The translations under genes and the position numbers were made by a program. A model generated the notes under the pieces. It saw only the letters and a list, made by a program, of their open reading frames with translations. It did no database searches and was not told the DNA's origin. Below are positions 49,089 through 59,442 of a stretch of DNA of 64,000 nucleotides, one piece after another. Each line of letters opens with the position of its first letter. Within the stretch, counting starts at the first letter, position 1. Source of the stretch: Bacillus luti (GTDB taxonomy: Bacteria > Bacillota > Bacilli > Bacillales > Bacillaceae_G); NCBI RefSeq assembly GCF_001884105.1, contig NZ_MACI01000003.1, positions 1 to 64,000 on the forward strand, written 5' to 3'.

Positions 49089-51581
49089 ATGTCAGAAAAT
49101 TATCGTTCTCGTGAGGAGCGACGACAAGTTAAAAAGAAAAAACAGCCAGCTTCTAAAAATCAAAAACCAAAAGGTAAAACATCATTTTTTCGTAAGTTTT
49201 TAATTAGTTGTTTATTGCTTGGTATAATTGGTTTAGTGGCGGGGGTTGCTACCTTCTTTGTAATGATTAAGGATGCACCAAAACTTGAGAAAGCAAAACT
49301 TGTTAATCCGTTATCCTCAAAAATTTATGATAAAAATGGCGATTTGGTATATGAATATGGGAAAGAAAAAAGGACGAATGTTACGTATGATCAAATTCCT
49401 AAATTAGTAGAAAATGCCTTTTTAGCGACAGAAGATGCGCGTTTTTATGAGCATAGTGGCGTGGACTATAAAGGTACTGCACGTGCGGTGTTAGTTAGTC
49501 TTAAAGGAGATTATGGTTCTCAAGGTGGAAGTACGATAACGCAGCAGGTTATTAAGAACTACTTCTTATCTATGGATAAAACACCAAAGCGTAAGGCGCA
49601 AGAAGTATACTTAGCGTATAAGCTAGAACAGCAGTATTCAAAACATGAAATATTAGAGATGTACTTAAATAAAATCAACCTGGGAAATCGTTCATATGGA
49701 ATCGCAACAGCAGCACAAAACTACTATGATAAAGAATTAAAAGAGTTAACATTACCAGAGGTTGCGATGCTTGCAGGTTTACCGAAAGCACCAAATAATT
49801 ATGATCCAACGAAACCAGAAAATGTTCAAAGGGCAACAGAAAGAAGAAATGTTGTTCTAGGTTTAATGAATCGACACGGTTTTATTACAAAAGAAGAAAT
49901 GGAAAAAGCATCAAAAGTTCCAGTAACAGATGGGCTTAAGCCAGCGACTGAATTACAAGCAATGCCACATACTGCATTTATGGACGCAGTAGTAAAAGAA
50001 GTAGAAAAGGAAATACCAGATGTAAATATTGGATCTGATGGTTTAGAAATTTATACAACATTAGACCCGAAAGCACAGCAATTGGCTGATAATATTTTGA
50101 ATACAAATATTATTAATTATCCAAATGATAAATTCCAAGGTGCTTTCACATTTATGGATACGAAAACAGGAGAAGTTCGTGCTATAGGTAGTGGACGCGG
50201 TGAAAATAAAGCAGTATTTAAAGGGCACAATATGGCAATTGAATTAGATCGTGCAGCTGGTTCGACAATGAAGCCAATCTATGATTATGGTCCTGCTATT
50301 GAATATTTAAAATGGGCTACGTATCATCAAATTGATGATTCTCCATTTAAATACTCAACTGGACAAGAAGTTCGAAATGCAGACAGAAGTCATTTAGGTC
50401 CAATTACAATGCGTGAAGCATTAAAAATGTCGCGAAATGTTCCGGCAATTAAAACTGCAAAAGAAGTCGGAAGCAGTAAATCAAAAGACTTCTCCGAGAA
50501 ATTAGGTATTCCATTAAAGAAAACACCGGATGAATCGACAGCGATTGGTACGAATGAAGTATCGCCAACTGAAATGGCAGGTGCTTATGCGGCGTTTGGT
50601 AATGATGGTAAGTATACGAAGCCACATTTCGTTAAGAAAGTTGTTTATCCAGATGGTAAGTCACAAAGCTTTGGACAAAAACCAAAACAAGTTATGTCAG
50701 ATTATACAGCGTATATGATTACCGATATGCTTCGTTCTGTAGTTACATCTGGTACTGGTACAGCAGCAAATATAAGTTCTTTAGATGTAGCTGGTAAAAC
50801 AGGTACAACGAACTATGATCCAAGACAATTAGCGAAATATAACATTCCAGAAAGTGCAACTCGTGATAGTTGGTTTGCAGGTTATACACCTCAATATACG
50901 ATGGCAGTATGGACTGGATATATGAAAGATGGTAAAGAAGAGTATATTAGTAGTAAAAATACGAAAATTGCACAGTTAATCTTTAAAGAAATGATGAGCG
51001 AGATGGCTACAGATAAATCACGCTTTAAAATGCCAAGTAGTGTTGTTCAAGAAGGTAGTGAATTGCGTATAAAAGGTGAGAAACGCGATTCCTCTCCAAA
51101 TACGAGTGTACCGGATACAACGGAACAACCAAAGCAAGATCAACAGCAAAAAACTGAAGAAGAGAAAAAGCAAGAAGAATTAAAGAAACAGGAAGAACTT
51201 AAGAAACAAGAAGAACAAAAGAAACAAGAAGAGCAAAGTAAGCAAGAAGAACAAAAGAAACAGGAAGAATTAAAGAAACAAGAAGAACAAAAGAAACAAA
51301 ATGAACAAAATCAAGGAAATACAACGCCGCCGAATAACGGAGGAAATCAAGGAAATACAACGCCGCCGAATAACGGAGGAAATCAAGGAAATACAACGCC
51401 GCCGAATAGCGGAGGAAATCAAGGAAATACAACGCCGCCGAATAGCGGAGGAGGCCAAGGAAATACAACGCCGCCAAATGATGGTGGAGGTCAAGGGAAT
51501 ACAACCCCAACTCCACCAGCGACAACCCCACCGAGTAATAGTGGGAATGCAGGAGAGGTTCCTGTCAATAATGGACAATAA
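49089..51581 (+). CDS. Class A penicillin-binding protein 1A (glycosyltransferase/transpeptidase)
   Basis: An 830-residue bifunctional wall synthase. After a basic cytoplasmic tail and one membrane helix (about 37-58) comes the GT51 domain with catalytic ATEDARFYEHSGVD (Glu115) and GSQGGSTITQQVIKNYF. The transpeptidase has SxxK in AGSTMKP (Ser392, Lys395), the S-x-N box SRNVP and KTGTT. Residues about 685-830 are an unstructured tail: a Lys/Glu/Gln hexad repeat, then six NQGNTTPPNxGG repeats. The tail probably spans or binds the wall. GGCAGGAGAAAG precedes the ATG. It resembles PonA; paralogues exist. Confidence 0.93.
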   Translation: MSENYRSREERRQVKKKKQPASKNQKPKGKTSFFRKFLISCLLLGIIGLVAGVATFFVMIKDAPKLEKAKLVNPLSSKIYDKNGDLVYEYGKEKRTNVTYDQIPKLVENAFLATEDARFYEHSGVDYKGTARAVLVSLKGDYGSQGGSTITQQVIKNYFLSMDKTPKRKAQEVYLAYKLEQQYSKHEILEMYLNKINLGNRSYGIATAAQNYYDKELKELTLPEVAMLAGLPKAPNNYDPTKPENVQRATERRNVVLGLMNRHGFITKEEMEKASKVPVTDGLKPATELQAMPHTAFMDAVVKEVEKEIPDVNIGSDGLEIYTTLDPKAQQLADNILNTNIINYPNDKFQGAFTFMDTKTGEVRAIGSGRGENKAVFKGHNMAIELDRAAGSTMKPIYDYGPAIEYLKWATYHQIDDSPFKYSTGQEVRNADRSHLGPITMREALKMSRNVPAIKTAKEVGSSKSKDFSEKLGIPLKKTPDESTAIGTNEVSPTEMAGAYAAFGNDGKYTKPHFVKKVVYPDGKSQSFGQKPKQVMSDYTAYMITDMLRSVVTSGTGTAANISSLDVAGKTGTTNYDPRQLAKYNIPESATRDSWFAGYTPQYTMAVWTGYMKDGKEEYISSKNTKIAQLIFKEMMSEMATDKSRFKMPSSVVQEGSELRIKGEKRDSSPNTSVPDTTEQPKQDQQQKTEEEKKQEELKKQEELKKQEEQKKQEEQSKQEEQKKQEELKKQEEQKKQNEQNQGNTTPPNNGGNQGNTTPPNNGGNQGNTTPPNSGGNQGNTTPPNSGGGQGNTTPPNDGGGQGNTTPTPPATTPPSNSGNAGEVPVNNGQ
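51156..51306 (+). repeat. Tandem hexad-coding repeats in the PBP tail
   Basis: About eight 18-base units encode KKQEE(L/Q), giving a long charged helix; units differ by single bases. Confidence 0.8.
51309..51500 (+). repeat. 36-bp tandem repeat in the PBP tail
   Basis: Five full units and one partial unit start at 51309, 51345, 51381, 51417, 51453 and 51489, encoding NQGNTTPPNNGG with N/S/D and N/G changes. The near-identity of the units predicts copy-number variation between strains. Confidence 0.88.
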
Positions 51582-51592
51582 ATAATGCATTT

Positions 51593-51640
51593 AAAAGCAC
51601 CAAAGATACCGGGAAAAACGGTTTCTTTGGTGCTTTTTGT
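51593..51640 (+). terminator. Terminator of the PBP gene
   Basis: AAAGCACCAAAGA(T)ACCG with its complement and a T run. Confidence 0.92.
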
Positions 51641-51663
51641 ATTATAACGAGTAACATTATTTT

Positions 51664-51945
51664 TTAAATGTTAAACGTACCGTAGAAATTTTGAAAATAA
51701 ATGGATGGAAAATGATAAAAGACTTGAGCCGGGGGGAGTGGAGCATAACTGGGGTGATAAAAGGTAGTACTACTTGGATGCATACCATGATGCCAAAATG
51801 AGGGGGTGACTTGACCCGGTAATTGGTATTGTTGCCAAGTTGCTGGAAGTTCAATGCCAACATCGGAACTTGCTGTATGGATGGCGGGAACGTGTATGGA
51901 AGGAACAGACGGGACCGCAGTAGTTATTCTTAATGGTAGTTTCAT
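51664..51945 (-). CDS. Pro/His/Tyr/Ser-rich small protein
   Basis: A 93-residue low-complexity protein: MKLPLRITTAVPSVPSIHVP, then AIHTASSDVGIELPATWQQY, and a His/Pro/Phe/Tyr-rich end (FWHHGMHPSSTTFYHPSYAP). Composition recalls spore coat proteins, but no SigK-type site was found. ATG 51945 has TTAGGAG about ten bases before it; the frame upstream is open without a site. Confidence 0.58.
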   Translation of the reverse strand: MKLPLRITTAVPSVPSIHVPAIHTASSDVGIELPATWQQYQLPGQVTPSFWHHGMHPSSTTFYHPSYAPLPPAQVFYHFPSIYFQNFYGTFNI

Positions 51946-52179
51946 GAAACGATCACTCCTAATTTCAATAATAAAATAGTATATTCTTTTTGAATGTATA
52001 AAGGTACATATACAGGACTTTCGTTTAAAACATAAGTACAAAGTCGTAAGACCAATCTAGATTGGTAGTAGACCATTTATTAAGAAAAGATACGTCTATT
52101 TGCTGAGGGAAAAAAGATGGAGAAAATATAAAATAAAGATGTTAATCGCAATGGTTTACGTATTTATGGAGGTGTTTTT

Positions 52180-53325
52180 ATGGAACGATTATGGACGAAA
52201 TCATTTATTCAAATGACTTTCGCGATGTTATTTTTATTTACAGGGTTTTATTTACTTGTTCCAACGCTGCCTCTTTTTATTAAAGAAATTGGTGGAAATG
52301 AATCACTAGTTGGGCTCATGATGGGAATATTTACAATAGCGGCAGTCGTAATACGTCCAATTATTGGAGGTATGTTAGATCTATATGGTAGGAGATCATT
52401 TATTATTTTCGGACTCATCTTTTTTGGAATAACGATGTATTCTTATAATTTAGCATCGTCTATTATCCTTTTAGCTTTGTTACGTGTAGTTCACGGAGTG
52501 ACATGGGCTGTTTCTACAACAGCTGTAGGGACAGCAATAACTGATATTATTCCAGATTCACGACGCGGAGAAGGTATGGGATGGTACGGAATGGCGATGA
52601 CAATTGCAATGGCCATTGGTCCGATGATTGGATTATGGGCTGTAGAAAATTATTCATTTCATGGTCTATTCTTATTAGCAACTATTTTATCCTTTATGGC
52701 AGTCGTATTATCGTTAATGACGAAAATGCCATTCATGCCACAAAAAGAAAAAGGAAAAATTCAGCTGTTTGAAAAATCCGTTTTATCAATTACAATTGTT
52801 GTTTTCTTTTTATCGTTTGCATATGGGGGGATTACAACGTTTTTACCGTTATTTGCATCATCCATTGAGGTGAATCCTGGGACGTTCTTTCTTGTATATG
52901 CAATTGCTCTAACCATTGTAAGACCAGTTTCAGGTAAATTATTAGATAAATATGGAGAAGTATTTATCATACTCCCAGCACTATGTATTACCATTTTAGC
53001 TATAGTTGTATTAACTATTTCAAATAGTTTAACGGGTGTAATTATCGCAGCGGCATTATACGGTGTTGGATTTGGTTCAGCACAGCCTGCTTTGCAAGCA
53101 GCGATGCTTACAATTGTTCCTCCGAGTAAAAGAGGGGTTGCTAACGCTTCATTCTTTACTGCATTTGATTTAGGTATTGGACTAGGTGCAATTTTACTTG
53201 GATTTGTTTCACAAATATTTGGTTACCGTATTTTATTCACCGGCAGTGCAATTTCAGGATTAATAGCTTTAGTTATATTTGTGATTTTTGTAAAGCAGCG
53301 ATTAGGCAAAAGGGATTTTGCTTAA
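52180..53325 (+). CDS. MFS transporter, drug-efflux type
   Basis: A 381-residue protein with 12 predicted membrane helices. The loop 2-3 motif G-x-L-x-D-x-x-G-R-R is seen as GGMLDLYGRRS (about 66-76), and RVVHGVTWAVSTTAVGTAITDIIP is the motif-B/C-like segment. It resembles the YwoG/multidrug export branch; substrate unknown. GGAGGTG lies seven bases before the ATG. It has no partner gene; a dead HesB-like gene follows 15 bases after the stop. Confidence 0.82.
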   Translation: MERLWTKSFIQMTFAMLFLFTGFYLLVPTLPLFIKEIGGNESLVGLMMGIFTIAAVVIRPIIGGMLDLYGRRSFIIFGLIFFGITMYSYNLASSIILLALLRVVHGVTWAVSTTAVGTAITDIIPDSRRGEGMGWYGMAMTIAMAIGPMIGLWAVENYSFHGLFLLATILSFMAVVLSLMTKMPFMPQKEKGKIQLFEKSVLSITIVVFFLSFAYGGITTFLPLFASSIEVNPGTFFLVYAIALTIVRPVSGKLLDKYGEVFIILPALCITILAIVVLTISNSLTGVIIAAALYGVGFGSAQPALQAAMLTIVPPSKRGVANASFFTAFDLGIGLGAILLGFVSQIFGYRILFTGSAISGLIALVIFVIFVKQRLGKRDFA

Positions 53326-53340
53326 TCGATAGGAGTAGAG

Positions 53341-53555
53341 ATGAAATTTTTATTTGATCGTGATACTCTACAATGGTTTAAGGAAGAATTGCTTATAAAG
53401 CATGATGAATCTATTTGATTTACTGTAAGATACGGAAGACAAAACTAGTGAAATAGTGTCGGGTGAGAAAGATGGTATGTTATTTTTTACATGTTGATGA
53501 ACTTTGGTACTCCCAAAACTATGAATTAATTGCCAGTTATCATAAAGAAACGTAA
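53341..53555 (+). pseudogene. HesB/YneR-like protein gene, inactivated
   Basis: From ATG 53341 (after GGAG) the frame reads MKFLFDRDTLQWFKEELLIK, HDESI, a TGA, then FTVRYGRQN. This is the HesB/YneR opening, with the TGA where Arg (CGA) would fit. After further stops and a frame change the end EKDGMLFFTC, then VDELWYSQNYELIASYHKET and TAA at 53553-53555, is in another frame. At least one nonsense mutation and one frameshift are needed to explain it, so it is a true relic. Confidence 0.75.
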
Positions 53556-53981
53556 GAAATTTAATTTAATTATGTAAAATAATAACTTTACTAAAAATGA
53601 ATAAGTTTTATATAAGAATTGTATTTATGGGATAGTGAAATAAATATCATATAAAAACGGGCTGTATATGTGTACAGCTCGTTTTTTCTATTTCATAAAT
53701 AACTTTGGAAGAATGATATATTTGGCGGGATTACATGAATAATCTTTATATTTTGTTTTGAAAATAAATATAAAGAAGTCTGTCCTTTCTTTCAAAAATA
53801 TGAAAATTATTTTTGAAAAATGCTATTGTTACATCGGTAAAAGTATAGGAAACTTATCATTATAAAATAAATTGAAATCTTCTAAAAACTCTGATACATT
53901 GAAATAGAAATGTAGTTTCACAGTATTGTAAAGGCTTACAGTTATGTGCACGAAGATCTATTAGGATTGGAGGAAATAATG
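53556..53981 (+). other. Promoter region of the methylcitrate cluster
   Basis: After the terminator at 53654-53688 there are about 290 AT-rich bases without a gene. TATTGTAAAGGCTTACAG near 53922 may be part of a control site. I could not identify the sigma factor or an operator. Confidence 0.4.
53654..53688 (+). terminator. Terminator upstream of the methylcitrate cluster
   Basis: ACGGGCTGTA/TACAGCTCGT stem with one wobble and six T. Confidence 0.88.
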
Positions 53982-55100
53982 ATGAAAGCTGAAGAAAAAT
54001 TTTCCCCGGGATTAGATGGTATAGTAGCAGCGGAGACGAAGATATCGTTTCTCGACACAGTAAAAGGTGAAATTGTAATTCAAGGGTATGATTTAATTGA
54101 ACTCTCAAAAACAAAAGAGTATTTAGACATTGTGCACCTTTTATTGGAAGAACATCTACCGAATGAAGATGAAAAAGCAACACTTGAAAAGAAATTAAAA
54201 GAAGAATATGCGGTACCAGAAGGTGTATTCAATGTGCTAAAGGCATTACCTAAAGAAACGCATCCTATGGATGGATTACGTACAGGTGTGTCCGCATTAG
54301 CTGGTTACGATAATGATATCGAAAACCGCTCTTTAGAAGTGAATAAAAGCCGAGGGTACAAGCTATTAAGTAAAGTACCGAACATTGTAGCAAATAGCTA
54401 TCATATTTTAAATAATGAGGATCCAATTGAACCTCTTAAGGAATTATCGTATAGTGCGAATTTCTTCTATATGTTAACTGGAAAAAAACCGACTGAACTT
54501 GAGGAGAAGATCTTTGATCGTTCCCTTGTTTTATATAGTGAACATGAAATGCCAAACTCTACATTTACAGCTCGTGTAATTGCATCAACACAATCAGATT
54601 TATATGGTGCTCTAACAGGTGCAGTTGCATCATTAAAAGGAAGCTTACATGGCGGTGCAAATGAAGCAGTTATGTACATGCTTTTAGAAGCTGGTAATGT
54701 TGAGAAGTTTGAAGAGTTACTGCAGAAGAAATTATATAACAAAGAAAAAATTATGGGCTTTGGACACCGTGTTTATATGAAGAAAATGGATCCAAGAGCA
54801 CTTATGATGAAGGAAGCTTTAAAGCAGTTATGTGATGTAAAAGGTGATTATACACTATATGAAATGTGTGAAGCTGGAGAAAAGATTATGGAGAAGGAAA
54901 AAGGAATTTATCCGAACCTTGATTATTATGCAGCTCCAGTATATTGGATGCTTGGTATCCCAATTCAACTTTACACACCAATCTTCTTTAGCTCTAGAAC
55001 AGTAGGACTATGTGCGCACGTGATTGAGCAACATGCAAATAATCGATTGTTCCGTCCACGTGTAAATTATATTGGCGAGCGACATGTGCTTAGTAAATAA
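53982..55100 (+). CDS. prpC: 2-methylcitrate synthase / citrate synthase
   Basis: A 372-residue citrate-synthase fold enzyme joining propionyl-CoA (or acetyl-CoA) with oxaloacetate. The catalytic segments are [11 protein letters not shown] (His), [15 protein letters not shown] (His) and the Asp in [12 protein letters not shown]. It resembles MmgD of B. subtilis, and the next two genes encode the following steps of the methylcitrate cycle. GGAGG lies eight bases before ATG 53982; ATG 53979 is adjacent. Confidence 0.9.
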   Translation: MKAEEKFSPGLDGIVAAETKISFLDTVKGEIVIQGYDLIELSKTKEYLDIVHLLLEEHLPNEDEKATLEKKLKEEYAVPEGVFNVLKALPKETHPMDGLRTGVSALAGYDNDIENRSLEVNKSRGYKLLSKVPNIVANSYHILNNEDPIEPLKELSYSANFFYMLTGKKPTELEEKIFDRSLVLYSEHEMPNSTFTARVIASTQSDLYGALTGAVASLKGSLHGGANEAVMYMLLEAGNVEKFEELLQKKLYNKEKIMGFGHRVYMKKMDPRALMMKEALKQLCDVKGDYTLYEMCEAGEKIMEKEKGIYPNLDYYAAPVYWMLGIPIQLYTPIFFSSRTVGLCAHVIEQHANNRLFRPRVNYIGERHVLSK

Positions 55101-55198
55101 GAACAACTGGGGAGTTGTTAGCGCCGCCCGCCAGATGGGTGTTTGACCGACACCCATCATTAATAATAACGAATTTTCGACAGAAAGGGAAGATTAGC

Positions 55199-56638
55199 AT
55201 GATTAAAACAAATGAAATTAAACAAAAAGATGCATTATTAGAAGAGATTACGGATTATGTATTAAATAAAGAGGTTACTAGTGCAGAAGCATTTAGTACT
55301 GCTCGCTATGTATTACTAGATACACTTGGATGTGGAATTTTAGCGCTTCAATATCCTGAGTGTACGAAATTACTAGGACCAGTTGTACCAGGAACAATCG
55401 TGCCAAACGGTACACGTGTACCAGGAACCTCTTACGTACTAGATCCAGTGAAAGGTGCATTCAATATTGGATGTATGATCCGTTGGTTAGACTATAACGA
55501 TACTTGGCTTGCAGCAGAATGGGGACATCCATCTGATAACTTAGGCGGAATTTTAGCAGTTGCAGATTATATTAGCCGTGTTCGCATTTCAGAAGGAAAA
55601 GAACCGTTAAAAGTACGTGAAGTATTAGAAATGATGATTAAAGCTCATGAAATTCAAGGTGTACTTGCTTTAGAAAACAGCTTAAACCGTGTTGGTCTTG
55701 ACCACGTATTATATGTAAAAGTAGCAACAACTGCTGTAGTTGCGAAAATGCTTGGTGGAACACGTGAAGAAATCTTTAATGCATTATCGCATGCGTGGAT
55801 TGATAATTCTAGTCTTCGTACATATCGTCATGCTCCAAATACTGGATCACGTAAATCATGGGCAGCAGGTGACGCAACGAGCCGCGGTGTTCATCTTGCA
55901 ATGACTGCTCTAAAAGGTGAAATGGGTTACCCTACAGCATTATCTGCACCAGGATGGGGATTCCAAGATGTATTATTCAATAAACAAGAATTAAAATTAG
56001 CTAGACCATTAGAGTCTTATGTAATGGAAAATGTATTATTTAAAGTTTCATATCCAGCAGAATTCCATGCACAAACAGCTGCAGAATGTGCTGTGAAATT
56101 ACATCCAGAAATTAAAGAAAGATTAGATGAAATTGACCGTATCACAATTACAACTCATGAATCAGCAATTCGTATTATTGATAAAGAAGGTCCATTAAAT
56201 AACCCAGCTGATCGTGATCATTGCTTACAATACATTACGGCAATTGGTTTATTAAAAGGAGATATCGTTGCGGATGATTATGAGGATGCAGTAGCAAATG
56301 ATCCACGTGTAGATGAATTACGTAATAAGATGGTTGTTGTTGAAAACAAACAGTACAGTTTAGATTACCTTGACCCGAACAAGCGCTCAATCGCCAACGC
56401 TGTTCAAGTTCATTTCAAAGATGGCACTGTAACAGAGAGCGTGGAATGTGAATATCCACTTGGTCACCGTTTCCGTAGAGACGAAGCGATTCCAAAAGTT
56501 GTTCAAAAATTCACTGCGAATATGGCAGGTCATTATTCTAATAAGCAACAAGAACAAATTCATGAAGTTTGTTTAAATGAAGAAAAACTAGAAAATATGA
56601 ATGTAAACGAATTTGTAGATTTATTCTTAATCAAATAA
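55199..56638 (+). CDS. prpD: 2-methylcitrate dehydratase (MmgE/PrpD family)
   Basis: A 479-residue MmgE/PrpD-family dehydratase converting 2-methylcitrate to 2-methylaconitate. Family stretches are [54 protein letters not shown] active region, [19 protein letters not shown] and [23 protein letters not shown] 55199 follows AAAGGGAAG; the open frame upstream has no site. The 98-base gap after prpC carries no promoter I can identify, so they are likely one operon. Confidence 0.92.
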   Translation: MIKTNEIKQKDALLEEITDYVLNKEVTSAEAFSTARYVLLDTLGCGILALQYPECTKLLGPVVPGTIVPNGTRVPGTSYVLDPVKGAFNIGCMIRWLDYNDTWLAAEWGHPSDNLGGILAVADYISRVRISEGKEPLKVREVLEMMIKAHEIQGVLALENSLNRVGLDHVLYVKVATTAVVAKMLGGTREEIFNALSHAWIDNSSLRTYRHAPNTGSRKSWAAGDATSRGVHLAMTALKGEMGYPTALSAPGWGFQDVLFNKQELKLARPLESYVMENVLFKVSYPAEFHAQTAAECAVKLHPEIKERLDEIDRITITTHESAIRIIDKEGPLNNPADRDHCLQYITAIGLLKGDIVADDYEDAVANDPRVDELRNKMVVVENKQYSLDYLDPNKRSIANAVQVHFKDGTVTESVECEYPLGHRFRRDEAIPKVVQKFTANMAGHYSNKQQEQIHEVCLNEEKLENMNVNEFVDLFLIK

Positions 56639-56653
56639 TAGGGGGAATCTAGA

Positions 56654-57562
56654 ATGGCTTGGGTTGTGGATAAACAGTCAACACAAGAAGAGCTTGCGAA
56701 TCGCTTCCGAGCTTTAGTAGAAGCAAATGAAATTTTACAAATTCCAGGTGCTCATGATGCAATGGCAGCTCTTGTTGCGAAAAATACAGGTTTTTCAGCT
56801 CTTTATTTATCGGGAGCTGCTTATACTGCAAGCAAAGGGCTACCAGATTTAGGAATCGTGACGTCTACTGAAGTAGCAGAGAGAGCAAGAGATTTAGTAA
56901 GAGCTACAGATTTACCTGTTCTTGTTGACATTGATACAGGGTTTGGTGGTGTATTAAATGTAGCGAGAACTGCTGTAGAAATGGTGGAAGCGAAAGTAGC
57001 AGCTGTCCAAATTGAAGATCAGCAATTACCAAAGAAATGTGGCCATTTAAATGGTAAGAAACTCGTTACTACAGAAGAATTAGTTCAAAAAATTAAAGCG
57101 ATTAAAGAAGTTGCGCCGAGCTTATATATTGTAGCACGCACAGACGCTCGTGGTGTAGAAGGATTAGATGAAGCAATTGAAAGAGCGAATGCATATGTAA
57201 AAGCAGGAGCAGACGCGATTTTCCCAGAGGCGCTACAATCAGAAGAGGAATTCCGTCTATTTAATAGCAAGGTAAATGCACCTTTATTAGCGAATATGAC
57301 TGAATTCGGAAAAACACCATATTATAGTGCAGAAGAATTTGCGAATATGGGCTTCCAAATGGTTATTTATCCTGTAACTTCACTTCGCGTAGCAGCGAAA
57401 GCGTATGAGAATGTGTTTACTTTAATTAAGGAAACAGGTTCTCAAAAAGATGCACTTTCTAATATGCAAACGAGAAGTGAGTTATATGAAACAATTTCAT
57501 ATCATGACTTTGAAGAGTTAGATACTGGTATTGCAAAAACAGTATTATCAGAAGATCAATAG
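56654..57562 (+). CDS. prpB: Methylisocitrate lyase
   Basis: A 302-residue PEP mutase/isocitrate lyase-family enzyme cleaving 2-methylisocitrate to pyruvate and succinate. The catalytic K-K-C-G-H motif is in IEDQQLPKKCGHLNG (about 113-125), with the metal site VDIDTGFGG and AGADAIFPEAL. It matches YqiQ (MmgF) of B. subtilis in length. GGGGGAA precedes ATG 56654 and the gene starts 15 bases after prpD. Confidence 0.93.
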   Translation: MAWVVDKQSTQEELANRFRALVEANEILQIPGAHDAMAALVAKNTGFSALYLSGAAYTASKGLPDLGIVTSTEVAERARDLVRATDLPVLVDIDTGFGGVLNVARTAVEMVEAKVAAVQIEDQQLPKKCGHLNGKKLVTTEELVQKIKAIKEVAPSLYIVARTDARGVEGLDEAIERANAYVKAGADAIFPEALQSEEEFRLFNSKVNAPLLANMTEFGKTPYYSAEEFANMGFQMVIYPVTSLRVAAKAYENVFTLIKETGSQKDALSNMQTRSELYETISYHDFEELDTGIAKTVLSEDQ

Positions 57563-57716
57563 ATAAAACAGCGAAGGCGATGAAAATACATCTTTGGCAA
57601 AATAAAATGCTTGATGTGAAAAATCATCGCCTTCTATTTTCAAAAAAAGATATTCCACTCATCGTAGACGAGCATAAGCAAAAAAGCTATGAAAGCCGAA
57701 TGATAGGGGGATACAT
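57563..57716 (+). other. Inverted repeat between prpB and the acyl-CoA dehydrogenase gene
   Basis: GAAGGCGATGA (57573-57583) and TCATCGCCTTC (57624-57634) form a perfect 11-bp stem with a 40-base loop, followed by TATTTTC. It may weaken transcription into the valine genes. A 63-codon ORF across this gap is not considered real. Confidence 0.6.
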
Positions 57717-59426
57717 ATGGAGAAAACGAAGTTACCATGGGCTGATTTTTTTTCACTCAATAAAGATGTAAATCATACGTACTTTACACCAGAAGATTTT
57801 TCAGGTGATGAGGAATTAATCGCAAAAACAACTGAACAATTTGTTAAACAAGAAATTGTTCCACAAATGGAGAACATTGAACAACATAACTATAAGGTTT
57901 CTCGTCAATTATTTGAAAAGGCTGGGGAACTTGGGTTATTAAGTATCGAGGTCCCAGAAGAATACGGCGGGTTTGAGTTAGGAAAGGCAGTTTCAGGACT
58001 AGTAGCAGAGAAAATGGGTTATGCTGGTGCATTTAGCGTTTCATTTAATATACACGCTGGTGTAGGTACATTGCCTTACATATATTACGGAACGAAAGAA
58101 CAAAAAGAAAAATATTTGCCGAAAATTGCGTCTGGAGAATGGATTGGCGCTTATGCTTTAACTGAGCCAAATGCTGGTTCTGATGCTTTAAGTGCAAAAA
58201 CGAGTGCGGTATTAAATGAAGATGGTACTGCTTGGAAGTTGAATGGTGAGAAGCAGTGGATTACAAATGCTCATATGGCAGATGTATACGTTGTTTTTGC
58301 GAAGACAAATAAAGGAATGACAGCGTTTATTGTCGAAAGAACATGTGAAGGTGTATCCATTGGATTAGAAGAAAAGAAAATGGGCATTAAAGGTTCTTCA
58401 ACAGCGACTCTTATTTTAGAAGATGTTGTCATCCCTGCCGAAAATGTTTTAGGAGAAGTTGGGAAAGGGCATCACGTAGCTCTTAATATTCTTAACTTTG
58501 CTAGACTAAAACTTGCCTTTGGAAATATTGGAACAGCAAAGCAAGCAATTGGATTGTCCGTTCAATACGGAAAAGAACGCAAACAGTTCCAAACGGAATT
58601 AGTAGACTTTACGATGATTCAAGAGAAAATTGCAAATATGATCATTGCTACTTATGGAGCAGAAAGTGCAGCGTATCGTACAGCAGGTGTAATTGATGAA
58701 GCAATTCATGAGAGTGATGAGGATCTTATGAAGAAAATGTCTCAATTTGCAATTGAATGTGCACTAAATAAAGTAAATGCTTCTGAAACACTTGGTCACA
58801 TCGTAGATGAAGCTGTACAAATTCATGGTGGTTACGGTTATATGCAAGAATACGAAGTAGAACGTTTATATCGTGACGCTCGAATTAGTCGTATTTTTGA
58901 AGGTACGAATGAAATTAATAGATTAACAGTTGCCAAAATGTTAATGAAACAAATGGAGCAAATTGAAGATCATGAAGTAGAAAGTGATTTAGAAAACGTC
59001 GAAAGAAACCATCGTTACATTTTATTAGCGAAACAATTGTTGAAACAATCTTTGAAAACGCTCTCTAAAACTCCGGGGTTAAAAATTGATCAAGAGCAAG
59101 AATATTCACGTGTATTATCAAATATGTTAACGGACGTGTACGTCATGGAATCAGCATTTTTACGTACGAGTAAAGCAATTAGTAAAAATGGTGAAGAGAA
59201 AGAACGTACGAAACAAATGATAACGGACGTTATTTGTGAAGAAGGCTATCGTAAAGTAGAAGAAGCGGCGATTTCTATACTTTCAGCGGCTGTTACAGAA
59301 GAACGAGATAGACACGTAATTTTAGCTGAAATTCGTCAATTATTAGTACCTTTATACACGAACGTATTTACGAAAAAGAGGGAAATTGCGAAGGTTAGTA
59401 TAAATCGCGGAAAATATATTGTGTAA
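57717..59426 (+). CDS. Acyl-CoA dehydrogenase, long form
   Basis: A 569-residue flavoenzyme. Residues about 25-400 are a normal acyl-CoA dehydrogenase: GAYALTEPNAGSDALSAKT (signature 1), KQWITNAHMADVYVVFAK, ARLKLAFGNIGTAKQAIG, QIHGGYGYMQEYEVERLYRDARISRIFEGTNEI (signature 2 with the catalytic Glu). A C-terminal helical extension of about 170 residues resembles the VLCAD/ACAD9-type domain. Next to HIBADH and MMSDH genes it probably oxidises isobutyryl-CoA, although the long form is more usual for fatty acids; this is an inference. ATG follows AGGGGG. Confidence 0.87.
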   Translation: MEKTKLPWADFFSLNKDVNHTYFTPEDFSGDEELIAKTTEQFVKQEIVPQMENIEQHNYKVSRQLFEKAGELGLLSIEVPEEYGGFELGKAVSGLVAEKMGYAGAFSVSFNIHAGVGTLPYIYYGTKEQKEKYLPKIASGEWIGAYALTEPNAGSDALSAKTSAVLNEDGTAWKLNGEKQWITNAHMADVYVVFAKTNKGMTAFIVERTCEGVSIGLEEKKMGIKGSSTATLILEDVVIPAENVLGEVGKGHHVALNILNFARLKLAFGNIGTAKQAIGLSVQYGKERKQFQTELVDFTMIQEKIANMIIATYGAESAAYRTAGVIDEAIHESDEDLMKKMSQFAIECALNKVNASETLGHIVDEAVQIHGGYGYMQEYEVERLYRDARISRIFEGTNEINRLTVAKMLMKQMEQIEDHEVESDLENVERNHRYILLAKQLLKQSLKTLSKTPGLKIDQEQEYSRVLSNMLTDVYVMESAFLRTSKAISKNGEEKERTKQMITDVICEEGYRKVEEAAISILSAAVTEERDRHVILAEIRQLLVPLYTNVFTKKREIAKVSINRGKYIV

Positions 59427-59442
59427 TTAGGAGGAAAGCGAT

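Noticed and set aside
51309..51500. Regular 36-bp repeats considered as a CRISPR array
   Set aside because: The units are contiguous with no spacers, in frame inside a protein gene, and no cas genes are near.
51199..51590. Two long minus-strand frames opposite the PBP tail
   Set aside because: They are by-products of the tandem repeats, giving periodic Leu/Ser/Ile translations, with no start signals.
57580..57771. 63-codon ORF between prpB and the acyl-CoA dehydrogenase gene
   Set aside because: It contains the arms of an inverted repeat, lacks a ribosome site, and overlaps the start of the next gene by 55 bases.
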